Under the pieces are notes generated by a model, which saw only the letters and a list, made by a program, of their open reading frames with translations, did not search any database and was not told the origin of the DNA. Positions 35,071-43,602 of a stretch of 64,000 nt of DNA are shown piece after piece. Numbering within the stretch: the stretch's first letter is position 1; the number at the start of each line of letters is the position of its first letter. The position numbers and the translations under genes are program-made. This DNA comes from Bacteroidales bacterium (GTDB lineage: Bacteria; Bacteroidota; Bacteroidia; Bacteroidales; Lentimicrobiaceae), in NCBI GenBank assembly GCA_016788045.1, contig JAEUTG010000025.1, positions 62,001-126,000 of the forward strand, given 5' to 3'.

Positions 35071-37326
35071 ATGAAAACCACATTACTGATATTATTCTGC
35101 CTGATTCTACACGCCTTACACCTGAATGCCCAGTCTGACGCCACGCTTTTCGGCCATGTGGTCGACGACAAAGGCGAGCACCTTCCGTTTGTAAACCTGC
35201 TGATTGCCGACTCGCGCCTGGGAACATCCACCGATGTGAGCGGTCATTATATGATCAACAATATTCCTGTAGGGAATCACACCCTGAAGGTTCAACACAT
35301 TGGTTACAGGGATGTTACCATTGAATTCACGGTTTCTGACAAAGAAAGCAGGGAGCTGAACATCACCCTGCAGCCCATCTCCATCGCACTCGATCAGGTG
35401 GTAATCAGCGGAAGCCTGAGGCAACAATCGCTGCGGGAATCGGCCGTAAGAATTGAAGTGCTCGATGCCGGCTTCCTGCAGAAGATACCCTCCACCAATC
35501 TGATGCAATCCATCAGTATGATCAACGGGGTGCAACAGGTAACCGCTTGTGCCGTATGTGGTACCAACGAGATCCGCATCAACGGCCTGGAAGGCTCCAA
35601 CACCGCGGTGCTGATCGATGGTATGCCCGTGATGGGCGCCCTGGCTTCAGTGTATGGGCTGAATGGAATCCCCAACAGCCTGATCGAGCGCATTGAAGTC
35701 ATCAAGGGAGCCTCTTCAACACTCTACGGCGCCGAAGCCATCGGTGGGGTGATCAACATCATCACCAAATCAGCCGAAACAGCCCCACGTCTTTTCCTCA
35801 ATACCAGCTGGACCGACAAAGGGGAGCGTACAGCCGATTTCAGCTTCTCGCCCTTCAAGGGAAGAAAAGTGAGTACATTGTTCAGCGGAAGTCTGCAGAC
35901 CAGTGAACGGTTTAATGACCTCAACAAAGATAATTTTGCCGACCAGGTGATGATCAGGCCATCCGTTTCATTGTTCAATAAATGGAGCATTGCCCGTCAG
36001 CAGGGCCGGCAGGCCTCCTTTGCCGTGAAACTGTACCGTGAAAACAGGGCCGGTGGTACCCGGGATTTTCTGGGTAAATACTCTTATAAACCGGATGACA
36101 CCCTGAGGGGAAGCGGTACTTATTACGGTGAAACCATCCTGACCAACCGCTATGAGTTAACCGGGGTTTACAGCCTCCCGGTTGAAAAAGACATCAGGAT
36201 TGAACTCTCCCAGAGCGGGCACTGGCAGGACAGCTATTACGGCACCACGAAATTTGCGGGTGAGCAGTACCTCAGTTTCATCAACCTGATATGGAATGTG
36301 AAAGCCGGCGAAAAACACCTGTTCACCAACGGGCTCACCGCCCGCTACCAATACTACACCGACAATACCCCGGCCACCGCTTCAGGACCCGACCGAAGTT
36401 TTATCCCAGGCATCTTCGTTCAGGATGAATACAAGGTGAGCAAGCGGTTCAACCTGGTCGGGGGAGCCCGCCTCGACCACCACTCAAAACACGGGCTGGT
36501 CTTCTCTCCCCGGCTGAGTGCAAAACTGAATGCCTCAGAGCAGACGGTGCTGCGGTTCAACGCCGGCAGCGGGTTCAGAACCGTGAATATTTTCACAGAG
36601 GATCATGCCGCCTTGTCGGGATTCAGACAAGTGATCCTCGCAGATGACCTGAAGCCGGAGAAATCGTGGAATCTCTCCCTGAGCCTGAATCAGACATTCT
36701 CGAGGCTGGCAGGTAAAGGGGTGGTGCTGGATGCTGATCTGTTCTACACAAGGTTCAGCAACAAGATCATCGCCGATTATGAAACCGATGCCGGGAAGAT
36801 CATTTACTCCAACCTTTCATCCGATGAGTATGCGATCAGCCGCGGACTCGCGGTTTCGGCCAATGGCCGGGTCAATGGGGTATTTACATGGTCGGCGGGC
36901 GTTACCCTGCAGGATGTCTATTCCTACGAAGCGGTTCCAGGGGGTGAAGCTGAGCGGAAGACCCAGGTCCTGTCACCGCCGCTTACCGGAACCTTCATGG
37001 TGAGCTGGGACTCGCCGGCCCTCAGGACCAGCCTTGACGTTTCGGGAAGCATTCACGGCCCTGTGAAACTCCCGACACCTTATCCGGAATCCGCTAACAC
37101 AGCGCCCGAATCAGAAACTTACGGACTCATCAACCTGCTGGCCAATTACAATGTGAACCAGAACATCCGTCTCTATGTAGGTGTAAATAACCTTCTGAAC
37201 TGGCAGCCTGAATTTGCCCCGGTGATCAACTGGCAGCAGCCTTTCTCCGCGGATTTTGATGCAGCCAATGTGTATGGCCCCCTGAGCGGCAGGGTGCTGA
37301 GGGCCGGATTCAAGATTATGATCTGA
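35071..37326 (+). CDS. TonB-dependent receptor, probable metal type
   Basis: 751 aa from the ATG at 35071, which gives the signal peptide MKTTLLILFCLILHALHLNAQ; an upstream in-frame ATG at 34990 adds residues without signal character. Domain order: carboxypeptidase-like domain (FGHVVDDKGEHLPFVNLLI), plug with QVVISGSLRQQSLRESAVRIEV and the cysteine pair TACAVCGTNEIRINGLEG, then barrel ending in LSGRVLRAGFKIMI. The CxVCGTN motif in the plug is typical of a Bacteroidota receptor subgroup linked to metal (copper/zinc-type) transport genes. A His-rich small protein upstream and an HMA lipoprotein further downstream fit that idea. Confidence 0.87.
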   Translation: MKTTLLILFCLILHALHLNAQSDATLFGHVVDDKGEHLPFVNLLIADSRLGTSTDVSGHYMINNIPVGNHTLKVQHIGYRDVTIEFTVSDKESRELNITLQPISIALDQVVISGSLRQQSLRESAVRIEVLDAGFLQKIPSTNLMQSISMINGVQQVTACAVCGTNEIRINGLEGSNTAVLIDGMPVMGALASVYGLNGIPNSLIERIEVIKGASSTLYGAEAIGGVINIITKSAETAPRLFLNTSWTDKGERTADFSFSPFKGRKVSTLFSGSLQTSERFNDLNKDNFADQVMIRPSVSLFNKWSIARQQGRQASFAVKLYRENRAGGTRDFLGKYSYKPDDTLRGSGTYYGETILTNRYELTGVYSLPVEKDIRIELSQSGHWQDSYYGTTKFAGEQYLSFINLIWNVKAGEKHLFTNGLTARYQYYTDNTPATASGPDRSFIPGIFVQDEYKVSKRFNLVGGARLDHHSKHGLVFSPRLSAKLNASEQTVLRFNAGSGFRTVNIFTEDHAALSGFRQVILADDLKPEKSWNLSLSLNQTFSRLAGKGVVLDADLFYTRFSNKIIADYETDAGKIIYSNLSSDEYAISRGLAVSANGRVNGVFTWSAGVTLQDVYSYEAVPGGEAERKTQVLSPPLTGTFMVSWDSPALRTSLDVSGSIHGPVKLPTPYPESANTAPESETYGLINLLANYNVNQNIRLYVGVNNLLNWQPEFAPVINWQQPFSADFDAANVYGPLSGRVLRAGFKIMI

Positions 37327-37434
37327 TTTACGGTAAGTTTTCTGACCACAAATGATATCAGATCAGCACTTCTGCGGCATTCAACCGAACAAGGCAGGCC
37401 TTTTGTGTGTTTAGAAAACAAAAAACATCCGCCC

Positions 37435-39336
37435 ATGGAAAAACCAGCCGAATCACTGAAGAAGTTTTACGAGCCTTCGCGCGAAATCAGGAAACATGCC
37501 CATGTAAAGGACCATGAAGCCCTTTACCAGCAATCGATAGCCGATCCGGAGCAATTCTGGGCCAACGAAGCCCGCAGGCTCGATTGGTACCGTAAATGGG
37601 ACAAGGTACTGGATGCTTCCAACCACCCGTTTTACGAATGGTTTTCCGGTGGTAAAATCAACATCGTGCACAATGCCCTCGACCGTCACCAGAAAAATGC
37701 AACCCGCAACAAGCTGGCCATCATCTGGGAAGGTGAGCCCGGCGATGTCAGGACTTTCTCATATCATGCGCTGAACCGCGAAGTTTCCAAATTTGCGAAT
37801 ATCCTCAGGTCAATGGGGGCCAGAGCCGGTGAAGTGGTCACCATTTACATGCCCCAGATTCCTGAAACGGTGATCGCCATGCTGGCCTGTGCCAAAATCG
37901 GCGCCATTCACAGTGTGGTGTATGGGGGGTTCAGCGTTGAAGCCCTGGCTGAACGCATCGAAGATGCCAACAGCCGTATCCTCATTACCGCCGACGGTGG
38001 CTATCGTCGCGGCAAAGCAACCTCGCTCAAGAACATTGCCAACGAAGCCATGAAACGCTCCCCCACCATTGAAGTGTGCATCACGGTAAAACGCACCGGA
38101 GAGGAGTGTTACATGGAAAACGACCGTGATTTCTGGTACCACGATCTGATGTCGATGCCCCTGGCCTGCACCAACTGCCACACCGAACAGACCGATGCCG
38201 AGGATCCGCTGTTTATCCTCTATACCTCCGGCACCACCGGCAAACCCAAGGGGCTGGTTCATACCCATGGCGGATACAGTGTTTACACTGCCTCTACCTT
38301 CAGGTATGTGTTCGACATCAAGCCCGAAGACCGGTTCTGGTGTGCGGCCGATCCGGGTTGGATCACCGGTCACAGCTATATGGTTTACGGCCCGCTCATC
38401 AACGGGGCCACCATCATGATGTACGAAGGGGCGCCCAACCACCCCTACCCCAATCGCTGGTGGCAGATGATCGAAAAATACGGCATCAATATATTGTATA
38501 CGTCGCCAACGGCCATCCGCGGGCTGATGCGCTTTGGTTCTTCCTGGGCCGACAGGCACAACCTGACATCGCTGCGATTGCTCGGATCGGTGGGTGAACC
38601 CATTAACCCGGAAGCCTGGAAATGGTATTATGAAGTCATTGGTCAGGGACGCTGCCCGATCATGGATACCTGGTGGCAAACCGAAACCGGTGGTCACATG
38701 ATCACCCCGGTGCCAACGCTGGCCCTCAAGCCCGGCTCGGCAACCAAACCGTTTTTTGGCATTGAAGCCGCAGTGGTTGACGATCATGGCAATGATGTAA
38801 AGGCCGGTGAAGAAGGTACCCTGGTCATTAAAAAACCCTGGCCGGGCATGGCCCGTACCATCCTGGGCGACCCTGACCGCTACATCGAAAAATACTGGGA
38901 AAAATTCAGCAAACAACAGTGGTATCTTGCCGGTGATTCGGCCCGCAAGGATGAAGACGGTTATTACTGGATTATTGGTCGCATTGACGATGTTATCAAG
39001 GTAAGCGGATACCGGCTGGGCAGCGCTGAAATCGAAAGCGCCCTGGTGAGCCATCCTGCGGTTACCGAAGCAGCCGCCATCGGACTCCCGGATGAGCTCA
39101 GGGGGAATGTGATTCATGCTACCGTCATCCTCCGGCAGGGATTTGAAGCCAGTGACAAACTCGCCGACGAGCTGAAGAACCATGTAGAACGGGAGATCGG
39201 CCCCATCGCCAGGCCCTCCTTCATCGTGTTTGCCGATGCACTCCCCAAAACCCGCAGTGGCAAAATCATGCGCAGGGTGCTCAAAGCCAGGGCACTGGGA
39301 CAGGAAACCGGGGATCTTTCAACCCTTGAAGAATAA
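37435..39336 (+). CDS. acs: Acetyl-CoA synthetase (AMP-forming)
   Basis: 633 aa from MEKPAESLKKFYEPS (the frame extends 10 residues upstream to 37405). An N-terminal ACS domain (FWANEARRLDWYRKWDKVLD), the adenylate-forming motif LYTSGTTGKPKGLVHTHGGY, the acetate-pocket region WWQTETGG and the C-terminal hinge GRIDDVIKVSGYRLGSAEIE are complete. The acetylatable Lys in RSGKIMRRVL is present. It activates acetate (or propionate) with ATP and CoA, releasing AMP and PPi. In this genome PPi could be used or produced by the PPi-PEPCK family protein; this link is inferred. Confidence 0.92.
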   Translation: MEKPAESLKKFYEPSREIRKHAHVKDHEALYQQSIADPEQFWANEARRLDWYRKWDKVLDASNHPFYEWFSGGKINIVHNALDRHQKNATRNKLAIIWEGEPGDVRTFSYHALNREVSKFANILRSMGARAGEVVTIYMPQIPETVIAMLACAKIGAIHSVVYGGFSVEALAERIEDANSRILITADGGYRRGKATSLKNIANEAMKRSPTIEVCITVKRTGEECYMENDRDFWYHDLMSMPLACTNCHTEQTDAEDPLFILYTSGTTGKPKGLVHTHGGYSVYTASTFRYVFDIKPEDRFWCAADPGWITGHSYMVYGPLINGATIMMYEGAPNHPYPNRWWQMIEKYGINILYTSPTAIRGLMRFGSSWADRHNLTSLRLLGSVGEPINPEAWKWYYEVIGQGRCPIMDTWWQTETGGHMITPVPTLALKPGSATKPFFGIEAAVVDDHGNDVKAGEEGTLVIKKPWPGMARTILGDPDRYIEKYWEKFSKQQWYLAGDSARKDEDGYYWIIGRIDDVIKVSGYRLGSAEIESALVSHPAVTEAAAIGLPDELRGNVIHATVILRQGFEASDKLADELKNHVEREIGPIARPSFIVFADALPKTRSGKIMRRVLKARALGQETGDLSTLEE

Positions 39337-39362
39337 GGGCAGGTTCCCGAAAGAATATTTCA

Positions 39363-39370
39363 TAATTTTG
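39363..39370 (+). promoter_or_regulatory. -7 element of the HMA lipoprotein promoter
   Basis: TAATTTTG fits TAnnTTTG and lies 16 bp upstream of the ATG. Confidence 0.45.
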
Positions 39371-39386
39371 TAAAAAAAACACGAAC

Positions 39387-39734
39387 ATGAAAAAATTCTT
39401 CGCCCTGATGCTGCTGGCAGCCATCTTCACTGCCTGTAATTCAACCGTTACCGATAAAGCCAGCCAGGCTTCAAACAAGGAGGTCAATGCAGCTGCCGTT
39501 AAAACCGTGAAGCTGCATGTTACCGGCATGACCTGTGAGGGCTGCGAAAACACCGTAAAAGAAGCAGTTACCGGTGTTGAAGGCGTAACCGGTGCAGAAG
39601 CTTCACACGTTGCTGAACTAACCACCATCACTTACGACACTACCCTCACCAACGTGGAGAAACTCACCACCGTGATCAACGATCTGGGGTATAAGGTGGA
39701 AGGCCTGGCCGACAACAGCATGCCGGCAGAATAA
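39387..39734 (+). CDS. Heavy-metal-associated (HMA) domain lipoprotein
   Basis: 115 aa. The lipobox IFTAC (Cys17) makes it a lipoprotein. Residues 40-108 form a ferredoxin-like HMA domain with the metal-binding motif GMTC50EGC53E, as in CopZ/MerP. A periplasmic copper (or other soft metal) chaperone role is likely. It lies between acs and the cytochrome bd operon and has its own promoter. Confidence 0.85.
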   Translation: MKKFFALMLLAAIFTACNSTVTDKASQASNKEVNAAAVKTVKLHVTGMTCEGCENTVKEAVTGVEGVTGAEASHVAELTTITYDTTLTNVEKLTTVINDLGYKVEGLADNSMPAE

Positions 39735-39908
39735 AGAGCCACTTCAGGTGCACCGGATTGCAGTTTATCCTCAACTGAGTCAAATCAGGAGACGGCAAGC
39801 TGATGATGTGTTTCAGCAGTTGCCTGAATAGCGTTTTTGCCATTGAATAGTGCCATTCATCAGGACGGAACTTCCCTCACCAATAATCAAAGTTCTGACA
39901 GTCACCAG

Positions 39909-39938
39909 AAATGCCTGAACCGGTTTCAGGCATTTTTT
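39909..39938 (+). terminator. Intrinsic terminator after the HMA lipoprotein
   Basis: Stem AAATGCCTGAA / TTCAGGCATTT (11 bp, 5-nt loop) running into T6. The remainder of the 575-bp gap (39735-40309) contains no gene; its right end holds the cyd promoter. Confidence 0.8.
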
Positions 39939-40228
39939 ATTGAATTCCGGGCTGACAGATCCCGGTAGCCGGCTGTTTTCATAACAGTATAACGGCCATG
40001 GCATACACTGCTATCAGGGTTGAATTATTCATTGTTTGACAAATTTTGTTTAATCTTTCACGATTTTTTTACCCAAACCGATAAAATAATTCCACTTATA
40101 TCGATTGATTATCCCCAGCATCTGGCATTTTGTTTAACGCATGTTTCTGTAAAAAATCATCCATAATGCTATGAATCTGTTATTTAAATAACACTAAAAT
40201 TGCAACCTCTTCAACGTAAACATTAAAC

Positions 40229-40291
40229 AATTTAGAATCATTTCTAAATTAATAAAATACGTTTTTCATATATCGAATGCAATTAATTTTG
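40229..40291 (+). promoter_or_regulatory. Promoter and 22-bp inverted repeat of the DUF4492-cydAB operon
   Basis: AATTTAGAA-TCAT-TTCTAAATT (40229-40250) is a perfect 9-4-9 inverted repeat. TAATTTTG (40284-40291) is the -7 element; no TTG is found at -33. The centre of the repeat lies about 51.5 bp upstream of the last base of the -7 element, as at the cbb3 and lipoprotein/TonB operons. Confidence 0.6.
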
Positions 40292-40309
40292 TCGTATAAA
40301 ATGCACCCT

Positions 40310-40528
40310 ATGAAACGCAATATATTCAGCAGAATTTTTCATTTCTACTATGAGGGGTTCAGGACCATGACCGTAGGTCGTACCTTGTGGGCCATCATCC
40401 TGATCAAGTTATTTATCATGTTTGCTATACTGAAGGTGTTTTTCTTTCCCGATTTTCTGAAATCGGGATTTTCTGATGATGAGCAGCGCAGCGACTATGT
40501 GATTGAACAATTAACCAATCCTAAATAA
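40310..40528 (+). CDS. DUF4492 small membrane protein of the cytochrome bd operon
   Basis: 72 aa from the ATG at 40310: MKRNIFSRIFHFYYEGFRTM followed by one helix (LWAIILIKLFIMFAILKVFFF). Upstream in-frame ATGs at 40277 and 40301 lie in or very near the promoter, so they are unlikely. This matches DUF4492, a family encoded just before cydA in Bacteroidota and Campylobacterota. It is 7 bp from cydA and probably helps assembly or stability of the oxidase. Confidence 0.85.
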   Translation: MKRNIFSRIFHFYYEGFRTMTVGRTLWAIILIKLFIMFAILKVFFFPDFLKSGFSDDEQRSDYVIEQLTNPK

Positions 40529-40535
40529 ATACAGT

Positions 40536-42086
40536 ATGACTGAGAACTTTGACTATTCACTGATTGATTGGTCGAGGGCACAATTTGCCCTCACGGCCAT
40601 GTATCATTGGGTATTTGTGCCGTTGACCCTGGGACTCGGGTTTATCGTCGCGATTATGGAGTCCATCTATGTGAAGACCGGCGATCCCGCCTGGAAGCGC
40701 ATTACGAAGTTCTGGATGACCATTTTCGGAATCAATTTTGCTATCGGAGTTGCCACCGGCATCATCCTTGAATTCGAATTCGGCACCAACTGGTCGAACT
40801 ACTCCTGGTTTGTAGGCGACATCTTTGGCGCACCGCTGGCCATCGAAGGCATTATGGCCTTTTTCATTGAATCCACCTTTATAGCCGTAATGTTCTTCGG
40901 GTGGGACAAGGTGAATAAAAAATTCCATCTGCTCTCAACCTGGCTGGTTGCCTTCGGGGCTAACCTTTCAGCCTTGTGGATTCTGGTGGCCAATGCGTGG
41001 ATGCAGATGCCGGTAGGCATGAAATTCAATCCGGACACGGCGCGCAACGAAATGCACAACTTCTGGGATGTACTGCTTTCTCCGATGGCAGTGAGCAAAT
41101 TTACCCACACCATCTCTTCGTCTTACCTGCTGGCTTCCATCGTAGTCATCGGTATCAGTGCCTGGTTTCTGCTGAAGAAGCGTCACCTGGTTTTCGCCAA
41201 ACGAAGCATCGTACTTGCTGCAGTTTTCGGACTGGTTACCTCGCTGTTTACCATTCTCACCGGCGACTACAGCGCCAAAGTCATTGCCAAACATCAGCCG
41301 ATGAAATTTGCTGCGTTTGAAGGTCTTTCGGTCGGACAGCGCGGAGCTCCACTGGTGGCGCTTGGTATTGTTTCCTCATCACCTGATGATCCGAACAACG
41401 AGAACGTAAAAGACTTTGCCTTCAAGATTGAAATCCCCAACTTCCTCTCTTACATGGCATTCCAGGATTTCGATGCCTTTATCCCCGGCGTTAAGGACCT
41501 GATGGAGGGCAATGAAGAACATGGCATCATGCCAGCTGCCGAGAAGATTGTCCGCGGCAGACTGGCCATCAACGCCCTGGCTCAGTACAAAGAAGCCAAA
41601 AAAGCAGGCAATGAAGTTCAGCAAGCCGAAGCTAAGCAAATTCTGGACGAAAACTTTCAGTATTTCGGGTACGGATATTTTGAAAACAACCCGCAGGGGC
41701 TGATCCCCAGCCTTCCGCTTACGTTTTACAGCTTCCACATCATGGTAATGCTTGGGTTCTGGTTTCTGGTCTTTTTCGCCCTTATCCTGCTGCTGGTTTA
41801 CAAAAACCGCATCTCCACCTCCCGTTTCTGGCTCCGTATTGCCATACTCAACATCCCTCTCGCTTACATCGCCTCTCAGTCGGGCTGGATAACCGCCGAA
41901 ATGGGCCGTCAGCCCTGGGTAATTCAGGACCTGATGCCAACCATGGCCGCAGTCTCCAAACTCGACAGTAACGCCGTGGTGGTAACCTTTGTGCTCTTTG
42001 CACTCATTTTCACCACTCTGCTTATAGCGGAACTGAAAATTATGTTCAGACAAATCAAAAACGGACCTAAAGCTGGAGGAAATTAA
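40536..42086 (+). CDS. cydA: Cytochrome bd ubiquinol/menaquinol oxidase subunit I
   Basis: 516 aa, nine helices. The haem b595 ligand His24 (ALTAMYHWVFVPLTLG), the region GAPLAIEGIMAFFIESTFIAVMFFGWDKV, WILVANAWMQMPVG and the C-terminal GWITAEMGRQPW are all present. The periplasmic Q-loop (about residues 255-390) contains an extra charged stretch (KEAKKAGNEVQQAEAKQILDENFQ). The enzyme oxidises quinol and reduces O2 with high affinity. Operon order is DUF4492-cydA-cydB-small protein. Confidence 0.95.
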   Translation: MTENFDYSLIDWSRAQFALTAMYHWVFVPLTLGLGFIVAIMESIYVKTGDPAWKRITKFWMTIFGINFAIGVATGIILEFEFGTNWSNYSWFVGDIFGAPLAIEGIMAFFIESTFIAVMFFGWDKVNKKFHLLSTWLVAFGANLSALWILVANAWMQMPVGMKFNPDTARNEMHNFWDVLLSPMAVSKFTHTISSSYLLASIVVIGISAWFLLKKRHLVFAKRSIVLAAVFGLVTSLFTILTGDYSAKVIAKHQPMKFAAFEGLSVGQRGAPLVALGIVSSSPDDPNNENVKDFAFKIEIPNFLSYMAFQDFDAFIPGVKDLMEGNEEHGIMPAAEKIVRGRLAINALAQYKEAKKAGNEVQQAEAKQILDENFQYFGYGYFENNPQGLIPSLPLTFYSFHIMVMLGFWFLVFFALILLLVYKNRISTSRFWLRIAILNIPLAYIASQSGWITAEMGRQPWVIQDLMPTMAAVSKLDSNAVVVTFVLFALIFTTLLIAELKIMFRQIKNGPKAGGN

Positions 42087-42087
42087 C

Positions 42088-43245
42088 ATGTTCGAAACAT
42101 TCACGATACTTACACTTCAACAATACTGGTGGGTGATCATCTCGGTACTGGCCAGTCTGCTTGTCTTTCTCATGTTTGTGCAGGGCGGTCAGACCCTGAT
42201 CTATACACTGGGAAAAACCGACACCGAACAGTCAATGATTGTCAATACCCTGGGAAGGAAATGGGAACTTACCTTCACCACACTGGTAACTTTTGGCGGC
42301 GCTTTTTTCGCCTCTTTTCCCCTCTTCTACTCCACCAGCTTCGGGGGTGCCTACTGGGTGTGGATGGCCATTCTCTTTGCCTTCATCATTCAGGCCATCT
42401 CCTACGAATACCGGAGCAAACCCAACAATTTTCTGGGCAAACGTACCTTTGAGATCTTCCTCTTTGCCAACGGGGCCCTGGCCACCATCCTCATCGGAAC
42501 AGCGGTTGGAACCTTTTTCAACGGGAGCATGTTCTCGGTTGATAAAATGAACCTCACCCAACTCTACGATCCGGCCATCTCACGCTGGGAAACCCCGTTT
42601 CACGGGCTTGAAGCTGTGCTCAACCCGCACAACGTTGCCCTGGGGCTGGCGGTTTTCTTTCTGGCCCGCATTCTCGGTATTCTTTACATCGTAAACAGCG
42701 TTAAAAGCGAGGAAATCTTTAAACGTGCCCAGAAACAAATGATCTACAATGCAGTACCTTTTCTGGTGTTCTTTCTTTACTTTGTGATCGCGCTGCTTCT
42801 GAAAGATGGGTTTGCCTACAGCCCGGGAACCGGCGAAGTGTTTATGGAACATTACAAGTACCTGCACAACTTCATTCAGATGCCACTTGTACTGGTGATT
42901 TTCCTGGCCGGAGTTGTTCTCGTTCTGGCCGGAATAGCGCTTTTCCTGTTCAAAAAAAGCATCAAAGCCATCTGGCTGGCCGGACCTGGAACCGTATTTG
43001 CAGTACTGGCCCTGTTTCTGGTAGCCGGCCTCAACAATACCGCCTTCTACCCGTCAACCTTCAACCTGCAGCATTCACTCACCATAGAAAACAGCTCATC
43101 CAGTCATTATACCCTGACCGCCATGAGCTATGTTTCGTTGTTTGTTCCGGTGGTAATCGCCTACATCTACTGGGCCTGGAAATCGATCAACAACAAACCG
43201 ATTGAAGCCAGTGACCTGAACGAAGATCAGACCCATGTTTATTAA
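42088..43245 (+). CDS. cydB: Cytochrome bd oxidase subunit II
   Basis: 385 aa, about nine helices; starts 1 bp after the cydA stop. It has LQQYWWVIISVLASLLVFLMFVQGGQTLIYTLGKTDTEQSMIVNTLGRKWELTFTTLV-like N-terminal features of CydB (shown here only in part as QQYWWVIISVLASLL and NTLGRKWELT) and the C-terminal SHYTLTAMSYVSLFVPVVIAY. It forms the heterodimer with CydA. Confidence 0.93.
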   Translation: MFETFTILTLQQYWWVIISVLASLLVFLMFVQGGQTLIYTLGKTDTEQSMIVNTLGRKWELTFTTLVTFGGAFFASFPLFYSTSFGGAYWVWMAILFAFIIQAISYEYRSKPNNFLGKRTFEIFLFANGALATILIGTAVGTFFNGSMFSVDKMNLTQLYDPAISRWETPFHGLEAVLNPHNVALGLAVFFLARILGILYIVNSVKSEEIFKRAQKQMIYNAVPFLVFFLYFVIALLLKDGFAYSPGTGEVFMEHYKYLHNFIQMPLVLVIFLAGVVLVLAGIALFLFKKSIKAIWLAGPGTVFAVLALFLVAGLNNTAFYPSTFNLQHSLTIENSSSSHYTLTAMSYVSLFVPVVIAYIYWAWKSINNKPIEASDLNEDQTHVY

Positions 43246-43262
43246 ACTCAAACGGTAAAAAA

Positions 43263-43400
43263 ATGTATACAGATAAAATATTGTGGCTTCTTGCCTGGCC
43301 GGTGATGATCACACTCTCCTATTTCCTGGTTCTGACTGCACTGAAAACGCTGAAAAAGCAGATTTCAGAAGACCCCCTCGGGGAAGACGTGAATCCGTGA
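43263..43400 (+). CDS. CydX-like single-helix peptide (45 aa)
   Basis: A short ORF 17 bp after cydB: MYTDKILWLLAWPVMITLSY..., one membrane helix and a tail KKQISEDPLGEDVNP. The aromatic WLLAWP entry to the helix and the place after cydB recall the small CydX/YbgT subunits that stabilise bd oxidases, though the sequence is not close to the proteobacterial ones. A terminator follows 69 bp later. Confidence 0.65.
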   Translation: MYTDKILWLLAWPVMITLSYFLVLTALKTLKKQISEDPLGEDVNP

Positions 43401-43469
43401 TTTTAACATTTATTAGTTAAATCACTGGTTTCACTCTAAAACAGGGATCAAAATCGGATCCGGGTTTTT

Positions 43470-43514
43470 AACCGGAAGTTGTCTTTAAAAAGGATGACTT
43501 CCGGTTATTTTTTA
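43470..43514 (+). terminator. Intrinsic terminator of the cytochrome bd operon
   Basis: A perfect 10-bp stem AACCGGAAGT / ACTTCCGGTT with a 17-nt loop, followed by ATTTTTT. Confidence 0.8.
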
Positions 43515-43561
43515 TAGTCTAAAACATTACATATCTGAATCTGTTAATTGACAGAAACAAT

Positions 43562-43569
43562 TACATTTG
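43562..43569 (+). promoter_or_regulatory. -7 element of the T9SS-cargo gene promoter
   Basis: TACATTTG fits TAnnTTTG, 33 bp upstream of the ATG at 43603. An alternative TTG start at 43567 would lie inside this promoter. Confidence 0.5.
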
Positions 43570-43602
43570 CCACTGGATTTCCTGATTATAACTGACAAGA
43601 CT

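Noticed and set aside
37810..39183. 457-codon minus-strand ORF opposite acs
   Set aside because: It lies fully inside the acs gene on the other strand; its composition is that of a shadow frame, while acs has all family motifs.
40229..40250. Plain FNR box upstream of cydAB
   Set aside because: The half-sites read TTAGAA rather than TTGAT, so a standard FNR site is not supported even though the overall length fits.
41379..42104. 241-codon minus-strand ORF opposite cydA
   Set aside because: Shadow frame of cydA without any recognisable domain.
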